From NCBI GenBank assembly GCA_031257915.1, contig JAIRNR010000033.1, positions 1 to 64,000 of the forward strand: 64,000 nucleotides of DNA, written 5' to 3'. The notes below the pieces were generated by a model. The model saw only the letters and a list, made by a program, of their open reading frames with translations. It ran no database searches and had not been told where the DNA came from. This DNA comes from Bacteroidales bacterium (GTDB taxonomy: Bacteria > Bacteroidota > Bacteroidia > Bacteroidales > P3). Of the stretch, positions 11,201 to 19,532 are shown piece by piece. A program made the translations under genes and the position numbers. Positions within the stretch are counted from its first letter, which is position 1. The number at the start of each line of letters is the position of its first letter.

Positions 11201-11266
11201 TGCCATTGCCGCAAACAATCCTGAAAGGACCATAGATAACAACACAAGTAAAATTTTTTTAATCAT
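8222..11266 (-). CDS. SusC/RagA-like TonB-dependent receptor
   Basis: CarboxypepD_reg-like N-domain ([20 protein letters not shown]), plug '[21 protein letters not shown]', '[26 protein letters not shown]', C-terminal aromatic residue. Confidence 0.95.
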   Translation of the reverse strand: [1014 protein letters not shown]

Positions 11267-11290
11267 TTTATTATTTTTTATATTTATATT

Positions 11291-11315
11291 AAAACCACCG
11301 TTTAAATTAAACGGT
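11291..11315. promoter_or_regulatory. Candidate operator palindrome (left copy)
   Basis: aaaaCCACCGTTTAAATTAAACGGT; 11297-11315 ACCGTTTAAATTAAACGGT is a perfect odd-centred 19-bp palindrome. Confidence 0.6.
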
Positions 11316-11510
11316 ACGAAAATTTTCTTTTTATTTCTCCGCTCTTATCTATTTTTGTGGTTTTCAATGAGTTACATTATCATCGTTACGCGACTATAAA
11401 TTTAATATTTTTTTTTGAAATATGCAAGAGGCATTAACTGATTTTTTCGTTGATTTTCAGTTGATGTTTCTATTTAGTGACAATAATCAAACAAATTCAG
11501 TATTGTTCAG

Positions 11511-11535
11511 ACTGTTTAATTTAAACGGTGGTTTT
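11511..11535. promoter_or_regulatory. Candidate operator palindrome (right copy, inverted)
   Basis: ACTGTTTAATTTAAACGGTGGTTTT is the reverse complement of the 11291-11315 copy with one mismatch (24/25). Confidence 0.6.
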
Positions 11536-11577
11536 TATTTTATATGGAATTAGAATATAAAAAATAATAAATAAATT

Positions 11578-14500
11578 ATGAAACGAAAAATTTTTTTATG
11601 GTTGCTCATTAATTTGTTTACGGTTGGGGCGGCATTGGCACAAACATCAGGAAAACATGCGGCACAGATAACCGTTTCGGGTAAGGTTACAAGTAGTGAG
11701 GAAAAGGATGGCATTCCCGGTGTATCGGTTGCAGTAAAAAATTCTGCCCCGATAATTGGAACAGTTACCGGTGTCAGCGGGCATTATTCTATTACTGTTC
11801 CCGAAAATGCTGTCTTGATTTTTTCCTGTATAGGTATGGCTTCGCAGGAAATCAGCGTTGAAGGGAAATCCTTAATTGATGTAGTTATGGGCAGTTCCGC
11901 TCAAAGTTTGCAGGCAGTTGTTGTAGTAGGCTACGGCACTGCTTCAAAAGAGAAACTTACAGGTTCTGTTTCTTCTGTCAGTGAGGGTGATTTCAGAAAA
12001 GGCGTTGTTACAAATGCTTCGGCTCTTATTGCAGGCAAAGTTGCAGGTGTAAATATTACACCCTCATCGGGTCGTGCAGGCGACGGCAACCGTATTCGTA
12101 TTCGCGGCGGTGCTTCGCTAAATGCAAGTAACGACCCGCTTATTGTTATAGATGGGCTTCCCATATCCAACGATGGAATATCGGGACAGACAAATCCGCT
12201 GTCTTCTCTAAATCCCAACGATATAGAATCAATGACAATCCTTAAAGACGCATCTGCAACCGCTATATACGGCTCGCGGGCTTCCAACGGTGTTATAATT
12301 ATTACTACCAAAAGAGGCGGCGGCGAGCAGGATGCTTCCAAAAAAATCAACATTGACTTTCAAACAGTAAACAGTGTCGCCACTGTTTACCGCAAGACAA
12401 ATGTTCTTAGCGGCAATGAGTTTAAAAAACTTATAGAAGAATATAACGGCTATGCAACTTTGGCGGAAAAAGCTCGTTATTTGGGCTATCTCGGATATAC
12501 TGAAGACGGTGTTAGAAAATATGCAAATACCGATTGGCAAAAAGAAATTTACCGCCCTGCTTTTTCTTCGGATAACAGTTTGGCTGTCAGCGGCAGACTG
12601 CCTCATACGCCATACCGTGTTTCTGTTGGCTATCTTACGCAGGATGGTCTTCTTAAAACCGACAATATACAGAGAGTAACAGGTGCTGTAAACGTATCGC
12701 CGTCTCTGTTTAAGGACCATCTTAAAATTGATGTAAATTTAAGAGGCTCTTATGCTAAAAGTCATTTTGGAAATGGTGATGCTATCGGTGCAGCCATTCG
12801 TATGGACCCGACAAAACCTGTAACTGCAAGCGGTATGGATAAGTTCAATGGCTATTGGCAATGGCAAAACACGCCCGGTTACCGCAATCCTATGGCTACA
12901 AGCAACCCTGTTTCGTTACTGTACTCAAAAACGGATGTCGGACACGCTTACCGCGGTTTTGGCAATGTACAGGCAGATTATAAATTCCATTTTCTGCCCG
13001 ATTTAAGAGCCAATGTCAATTTCGGATTTGATGTTGTTAACGGACACGGGGATGTTATCCATGAAACGTGGTCGCCGCAATATTCCAATCAGGGCGGGCA
13101 ATATACACAGTATAATGAAAATCGTACAGACCTCCTTTTTGAAGCATATCTCGCTTATGCAAAAGACTTGGGCAAAAATCATTTTGACGTTATGGGAGGA
13201 TATACGTATCAAAGCTGGAAAACGATAAAAGATAACTTTCCAACGTTAAAATACAACAGGCAGGATACGCTTAATAAGCCTGTTTTCCCTTTTGGTAAAG
13301 ATGAACATATTTTGATTTCTTTTTACGGACGCGCCAACTATGGCTGGGATGGCAAATATCTTATTCAGGCATCTATCCGCGCCGATGCTTCATCCCGCTT
13401 TTCGCCTCAAAAGCGTTGGGGCTATTTTCCTGCTGTTTCGGCAGCATGGCTTATAAACAAAGAAAATTTTCTTGCAGGCAATACGGCAGTTTCCAATCTT
13501 AAACTCCGTCTTGGCTGGGGTATGACGGGTCAGCAGGAAGTTGGAAACTACGACTATCTTTCCCGCTACAGCCAAAGTGAAAATACCGCTATGATCCAGT
13601 TTGGCGATAAGTTCTATTATATGTGGCGTCCCGCAGGATACGACAACGACCGTCACTGGGAAGCGACAACGACCTATAATGCCGGTCTTGACTATGGCTT
13701 TCTCAAAGGACGGATATACGGCTCTATTGATGCCTATTATAAAGTTACTACCGACCTTTTAAATGAAGTAAACGTTCCGCTTGGCTCTAACTTTACTAAC
13801 CGCATTATAAAAAATATCGGCTCAATGACAAATAAAGGTATTGAATTTAATTTTAACTATGTTCCTGTTGATAATAAAAACTGGACTGTAGATTTAGGCT
13901 TAAATGTTACTTTAAACCAGACAAAAATTACAAAACTGACGCTAAACGATGCCGATACGTCTTTCCCGGGTGTGCTCACAGGCGGAATTACAGCTAATAA
14001 TTTTATTCAGATTCATTCCGTTGGATATTCTCCCAATTCTTTTTATGTCTATAAGCAAATGTATGACGACAACGGAAAGCCAATAGAGGGGCAATATTAC
14101 GACCTCTATGAAGATGGGTCAATAAATGAATTGGACCGCTACCGCTACAAATCTCCAGAGCCGTTGGTATTTTTGGGATTTAATATCAATATAGACTATA
14201 AACGCTGGACTTTTGCTACTTCTCTTCGGGCAAGTATTGGAAACTATATGTATTACAACATTGCTTCCGATGTATCTAACTACTCGCAAATACTTAATCC
14301 TAACAACTTCCTTTCAAATACTCCTGACGATATTTATAACAGTGCTTTCTATTACCGTCAATTAATATCCGATTATTATATTCAGAACGCTTCTTTTTTA
14401 AAGATGGACTATATCTCTCTCGGCTATAATTTCGGCAACTTGGGAAAAGGAATTAAAATGTCGGTAAATTTTATTGTTCAGAACGTATTTACTCTGACAA

Positions 14501-14598
14501 AGTATCAAGGTATTGATCCTGAAATTGCAGGAGGTATTGATTCGGATATATATCCTTATCCGCGAACTTTCAGTTTGGGAATAAAATTTAGTTATTAG
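11578..14598 (+). CDS. SusC/RagA-like TonB-dependent receptor (paralogue of 8222..11266)
   Basis: Same motifs; long near-identical stretches such as '[39 protein letters not shown]'. Confidence 0.95.
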   Translation: [1006 protein letters not shown]

Positions 14599-14619
14599 TA
14601 ATTTAAAAGAAATACAGAT

Positions 14620-16302
14620 ATGAAGAATTTAATAAAATACTCTGCCGTAGCCGCGCTGTTATGTGTTGCTGCTATTTTGTTTACTGCCTGTTTAAAGGAT
14701 TTGGATAAATTTCCTGTTAATGATAAGACAAAAGTAGATGTTTATAGAGATGTCGAGGGATACAAAATGGCATTTGCCAAAATATATGGTGCTATGACTC
14801 TTACAGGCAATACCGGTCCTGCGGGGTCTGCCGATATTGCAGGGCTTGACGAGGGCAAATATGCCGACTTTTTGCGTTGCTTTTTTAATCATCAGGAACT
14901 TCCTACCGATGAAGCGCATTGTATATGGACCGACGAAGGTATTCCCGAAATGAACAATCTTGACTTTATTTCTACTAACCCTTTTACTGTCGGACTTTAC
15001 AGTAAATCTCTGCTGCAAATAATGTATGCAAATGACTTTATGCGCAACTGTACCGATGCCGAACTTGCTGCAAAGAATTTCACTGATGCGGAAAAAAAGG
15101 AAATCGCTTATTTCTCTGCAGAAGCCCGCTATATACGTGCTTTTCAGTATTGGGTGTTAATGGATGTTTTTGGCAATCCTCCTTTTATTACCGAAAACGA
15201 TAATCTCGGTATAATGCCTGATCAAATCTCACGTTCCGAACTCTTTAATTATATTGAGAGTGAACTTATGGATCTTGGCGATGGGGGAAAATTAAAAATG
15301 CCGAAAGCAAACGAATACGGACGCGTCGATCAGGCGGCTGCATGGGCTTTACTCGCACGAATGTATCTGAATGCAAATGTTTATAAAAGCCCTGTCGGAA
15401 GTCCGGGAGATGATGTTCAATATTACACCAAGGCGATTACTTATGCAAATAAGGTTATAAATTCGGGCTACTCTCTGCGCCCCGGAAGATACGAAGATCT
15501 GTTTCTTAACGACAATGACAAAAACAATCCCGAAATTATATATTCTATTAACTACGATGGCTTGCATACAAAGAATTACGGCGGTATGACTTTCCTTATC
15601 AACTGTTCATCAAACGGTGAATATCAGGCTGATACCGGTGTCAATAGCTATCACACAACATTATTGCATTACGGTCTGTTCGACAACGCTACTTGGGCGG
15701 GCTATCGTTTTAGAGGCGATTTTACAGACAAGTTTGACGCGGCGGACAAACGTGCTTTATTTGTTGGTAAAGAGCAGTGGATAGGGGATAATCCGACAAG
15801 ATATACCTACGGCAAAGCAGGATACAAGTACCGTAATATACCCTCGACCCTTACGCTTGCAGAGTGCGATACAATATTGAAACGAGGCGATAAATTCGGC
15901 AATGATCCTGTCGGCGGTTATGCCGATAACGATTATCCTCTTTTCCGTCTTGCCGAAATGTATCTTATTTACGCCGAAGCGGTAAAACGCGGCGGCAGCG
16001 GCGGCGATGAGGCAACTGCAATCGGGTATCTTAATCTTCTGCGCGATCGTGCGAAATTGCAGCCTGTTTCTTCGTACGATTTAGACTATATACTTGACGA
16101 AAGAGGACGTGAACTGTACTGGGAATGTCAACGCCGTACGGACCTTGTTCGCTACAATCGCTTTACTACCGATGCTTATTTGTGGGAATGGAAAGGCGGA
16201 GTAAAGGAAGGAAAAGCAGTAGATGCTCATTATAATATCTATCCGTTGCCCGCTACGGATGTATCTGCAAATACAAACTTAGATCAAAATCCAGGATATT
16301 AA
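14620..16302 (+). CDS. SusD/RagB-like lipoprotein (paralogue of 6476..8215)
   Basis: 'EARYIRAFQYWVLMDVFGNPPFITE', 'LDERGRELYWECQRRTDLVRYNRF'. Confidence 0.93.
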   Translation: MKNLIKYSAVAALLCVAAILFTACLKDLDKFPVNDKTKVDVYRDVEGYKMAFAKIYGAMTLTGNTGPAGSADIAGLDEGKYADFLRCFFNHQELPTDEAHCIWTDEGIPEMNNLDFISTNPFTVGLYSKSLLQIMYANDFMRNCTDAELAAKNFTDAEKKEIAYFSAEARYIRAFQYWVLMDVFGNPPFITENDNLGIMPDQISRSELFNYIESELMDLGDGGKLKMPKANEYGRVDQAAAWALLARMYLNANVYKSPVGSPGDDVQYYTKAITYANKVINSGYSLRPGRYEDLFLNDNDKNNPEIIYSINYDGLHTKNYGGMTFLINCSSNGEYQADTGVNSYHTTLLHYGLFDNATWAGYRFRGDFTDKFDAADKRALFVGKEQWIGDNPTRYTYGKAGYKYRNIPSTLTLAECDTILKRGDKFGNDPVGGYADNDYPLFRLAEMYLIYAEAVKRGGSGGDEATAIGYLNLLRDRAKLQPVSSYDLDYILDERGRELYWECQRRTDLVRYNRFTTDAYLWEWKGGVKEGKAVDAHYNIYPLPATDVSANTNLDQNPGY

Positions 16303-16407
16303 GTGAGAACAGTGATTGCAGACATTGCCGAACGCGGGAAATTTTATTGAAATAAATGCAACTTGAAAACCAACTATTTATAAATATAAACCAAAAATCA
16401 AAAAATT

Positions 16408-17817
16408 ATGAAACTATCAAAATTTATCTTTGCAGGCATTGCCGCTTTGGCAATGTTGTTTACATCTTGTGAAAAGCCAAAAGAGGAAAAAGAGGCAACC
16501 GCTATCACGCTTAGTCAAACGGAAGTAACTCTCAATGATGTTACTCCGGCTGTCGAACTGAGTGCGGCTTTAACTCCCTCCGACGCAACAAACACCATCA
16601 GCTGGTCGTCTTCTGATGAAGCAGTTGTAACAGTTGTTTCTTCGGGCAGCAAAACCGCTATTGTTACAGGTGTTGGTAAAGGCACTGCAACTGTTACTGC
16701 AACTACAAGCAATGGTCTTGCCGCCACTTGTGCAGTTACTGCCGATGTTACAGTTGTTGCCTTAGAGCCAATGCCGGAAGTTGCCAATCCCGCTGCGGGT
16801 TTTACCACTATTGCGTTACGCGCTCCGGAAGGCACTTGTAATGGCGTTATTATGGTCGGTGCGGGCTTTGGCGAAAACTGTGCTGATGACTGGTCACCCG
16901 AAAGCAAGAACAATTCTTTTACAAAAGTTGAAGGAACGGAAACATGGTACACTATTACCGTTCCCTATTGTTCCAATCTCGCGGGCAAAGCATGCGCTGT
17001 TGCCGATGACAACACTTCATCATGGAGTTATCAATGGGGCAGAAATGCTACTGACGATGGCGACAATGTGACTATTTTACAAGGTGCGGGCGAATTTGAA
17101 CTTGAAAATGCTACAGACGGCAAGAACGGCGAACCGAAAATGAGCGGCTTTGCTGACGGTGCTGTTGTTTATGTGGACGTTAAATCATGGCAGATGGCAC
17201 CTTGCGCACCTAAAAATCCTGCCGGCACTGCAACATTTACAATGACAACAACTGTTCCTCTTCCGGAGGGAGCCGAAGTTGGTATTGTAGGTAATTTGGC
17301 AGTCGGCGACTGGGATATAGCAAATGTTGTTGTTATGTCTTTTGATGGCACTACTTATACTGCTACCGTTGATGTTAAATCGGGTTGCCAGTACAAATAT
17401 GCCTATAGACTTACTGAGAGTGATGAATGGTCCTGGGACAATATGGAAGATGGCGGCAATCGTGTAATGGATGTTAGCAATAATGCTGTTGACGTTGTTA
17501 CCGAATGGGCCGGCGTTGCTGCTACAGGAGGAGTGTCGGAAGGCACGGGAACATTTACAATAACTGTCACTGCGGGCTATGTTACCGGTTCAGACATTAT
17601 CTTTACAGGTAATTTTGCAACGGAATCATGGGGCGATTCTCAAAGAACAATGACGTCTATAGGCAATAACAAATGGACATGGACAGGCGATTATCCTGCG
17701 AATTTTGCGTTCAAGGTTATTATGCGTAAAGCTGGTGCAGATGATGTTTGGGCATCAGGAAGTAACGTAATTTTTGACGGCGAAACATTTGAACACTCTT
17801 TTGCTTTCCCTGAATAA
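16408..17817 (+). CDS. Lipoprotein with Big2-like Ig domain and CBM20-like starch-binding region
   Basis: Lipobox (LFTSCEKPKEE), 'ITLSQTEVTLNDVTPAVELSAALTPSDATNTISWSSSDEAVVTV' (Big2), 'VGIVGNLAVGDWDIANVVVMSFDGTTYTATVDVKSGCQYKYAYRL' (CBM20/E-set-like). Confidence 0.7.
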   Translation: MKLSKFIFAGIAALAMLFTSCEKPKEEKEATAITLSQTEVTLNDVTPAVELSAALTPSDATNTISWSSSDEAVVTVVSSGSKTAIVTGVGKGTATVTATTSNGLAATCAVTADVTVVALEPMPEVANPAAGFTTIALRAPEGTCNGVIMVGAGFGENCADDWSPESKNNSFTKVEGTETWYTITVPYCSNLAGKACAVADDNTSSWSYQWGRNATDDGDNVTILQGAGEFELENATDGKNGEPKMSGFADGAVVYVDVKSWQMAPCAPKNPAGTATFTMTTTVPLPEGAEVGIVGNLAVGDWDIANVVVMSFDGTTYTATVDVKSGCQYKYAYRLTESDEWSWDNMEDGGNRVMDVSNNAVDVVTEWAGVAATGGVSEGTGTFTITVTAGYVTGSDIIFTGNFATESWGDSQRTMTSIGNNKWTWTGDYPANFAFKVIMRKAGADDVWASGSNVIFDGETFEHSFAFPE

Positions 17818-17830
17818 TTGTAAATTATTT

Positions 17831-17862
17831 TCACGAAAAACCACGAAAAACCACGAAAAAAA
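17831..17862. repeat. Three short direct repeats of cacgaaaaac
   Basis: tcacgaaaaaccacgaaaaaccacgaaaaaaaa directly before the terminator. Confidence 0.6.
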
Positions 17863-17865
17863 AGA

Positions 17866-17897
17866 GGGGCTGTCTCAAGAGGGGCAGCCCCTTTTTT
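17866..17897 (+). terminator. Intrinsic terminator of the rightward SusCD operon
   Basis: GGGGCTGtctcaagaggggCAGCCCC + TTTTTT. Confidence 0.8.
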
Positions 17898-17960
17898 ATA
17901 AAAATTTGTTGATTTTTAAAAATTTAATTTGTATATTAGCACTCTAAAAGCAAATACGAT

Positions 17961-18899
17961 ATGAAATATTTAGATCCTAAGAACGACCTTATTTTCAAGA
18001 GGATTTTCGGACATCACAAAGACTTGTGTATAAGCCTTCTTAACAGCATGCTGCCTTTACAGAATCCGATAGTGCATATAGAATACGAGGCAAGCGAACT
18101 TGTTCCGGACATTGCGTTTCTAAAAAATTCTATTGTTGATGTCAAGTGTACCGACGAAGACGGTCGTATTTTCATAGTGGAAATGCAAATGGAATGGAGC
18201 GACAGTTTTCAGAGCCGTGTGATGTTTAACGCTTCAAAAGCGTATATACGTCAGGTGAGAAAGGGCGAAGACTACAAATTGCTGTATCCTGTGTATGCTT
18301 TATCTCTTGTAGATGATATTTTTGACCCTGACCCTGAAACGTATTATCATCACTATCAAATGGTGAATATTGCCGATACCCGCAGGCAGATAAAAGGTTT
18401 GGAACTTGTTTTTATAGAATTGCCGAAATTCAAACCGGATAAAAAAAGTGAAAAAAAACTGCACGATTTATGGCTTCGTTTTTTAACTGAAATAAATGAG
18501 GAAACCCGCGATATTCCTGAACAACTCGGTTCCGACCCAAAAATTCGCAAGGCATTATCGTTAGTAGAAGAGAGTGCATACAGTGAGCAGGATATGATTT
18601 ACTACGAAAAGGTGGAAGATGCTATTCGCACACACCGCACCTATCTTAGCGACGCTTTTGCGGAGGGCGAGCGCAAGAAAACAATAGAGATAGTGAAAAA
18701 CAGTTTTGAAGCAGGTATAACCATCGGGCAGATAGCAAGCATAACAGGTCTGCCTGCCTCCGAAGTAATGCTTATCCTTGATTATAAAGACGGCTATGTA
18801 ACTGATGATGAGAAATCATTAACGTTAAATGAGCCGTGTGCAAAATATACCGTAAGCCGAAAGGCGGGCGGGGCGGCGAATTGGCGCAAACGCAAATAA
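17961..18899 (+). CDS. Rpn / PD-(D/E)XK nuclease family transposase-like protein
   Basis: 'MKYLDPKNDLIFKRIFGHHKDLCISLLNSML', 'VDVKCTDEDGRIFIVEMQM', C-terminal 'EGERKKTIEIVKNSFEAGITIGQIASITGLPASEV'. Confidence 0.85.
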   Translation: MKYLDPKNDLIFKRIFGHHKDLCISLLNSMLPLQNPIVHIEYEASELVPDIAFLKNSIVDVKCTDEDGRIFIVEMQMEWSDSFQSRVMFNASKAYIRQVRKGEDYKLLYPVYALSLVDDIFDPDPETYYHHYQMVNIADTRRQIKGLELVFIELPKFKPDKKSEKKLHDLWLRFLTEINEETRDIPEQLGSDPKIRKALSLVEESAYSEQDMIYYEKVEDAIRTHRTYLSDAFAEGERKKTIEIVKNSFEAGITIGQIASITGLPASEVMLILDYKDGYVTDDEKSLTLNEPCAKYTVSRKAGGAANWRKRK

Positions 18900-18903
18900 G
18901 AAT

Positions 18904-19476
18904 ATGAAAAAATTATTGATTGCTTTTCTATACGTGTTTTGCGGTTTATGCAGCTCTTGCAGCCGGTGGCACAAACGTACTGCTGAGCAGGAGAACTTTC
19001 TGTTTGATATTTCGTACAAGAATATAGTAAGCGTAGAGATAGACAGCGGCGGCACTGCTTTTACACGCGGTGAGAGTGAGGGCGAAAAGCAGAGCGGCAC
19101 ACATTACCGCATGGTCAGGGTTGCCGACAGTTTTAATGTTGTTTCCTGCTGCGGCTGCCACTCATCTGAAAAGCGTATCAGTACACGTAAAGCGGAAGTA
19201 TATCTGTCAAATTTCGGCAAAGTATATTTTAACAAACGTGAGCCGTTGCCCGACAGTGCCGTACAGTGGGGACATTTGAAAATAGCAGAGGCAAGCGGCG
19301 ACACTGTTATACTGAATTTGTACGCTGTACGCGGGGATGCGTTCGGACTGTACGCCATTCGGACAGTAAACCCCGCCGTCCGCACCAAATCAAACACTCA
19401 CAATCAAGATACTGTTGTTATGCCTTACGCACCGATTGACAGAATTTTCTCTCCGCATAGATATTTTGATTTTTAA
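18904..19476 (+). CDS. Small hypothetical lipoprotein
   Basis: Signal peptide and lipobox 'YVFCGLCSSCSRWHKRT'. Confidence 0.45.
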   Translation: MKKLLIAFLYVFCGLCSSCSRWHKRTAEQENFLFDISYKNIVSVEIDSGGTAFTRGESEGEKQSGTHYRMVRVADSFNVVSCCGCHSSEKRISTRKAEVYLSNFGKVYFNKREPLPDSAVQWGHLKIAEASGDTVILNLYAVRGDAFGLYAIRTVNPAVRTKSNTHNQDTVVMPYAPIDRIFSPHRYFDF

Positions 19477-19532
19477 CGGAATTAATAAAAAATTCGTAAC
19501 TTGCGTGGGATAAAAATTGTTAAAAAAATTTA

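Noticed and set aside
12229-12720. 163-aa antisense ORF in SusC
   Set aside because: Shadow of the conserved SusC frame.
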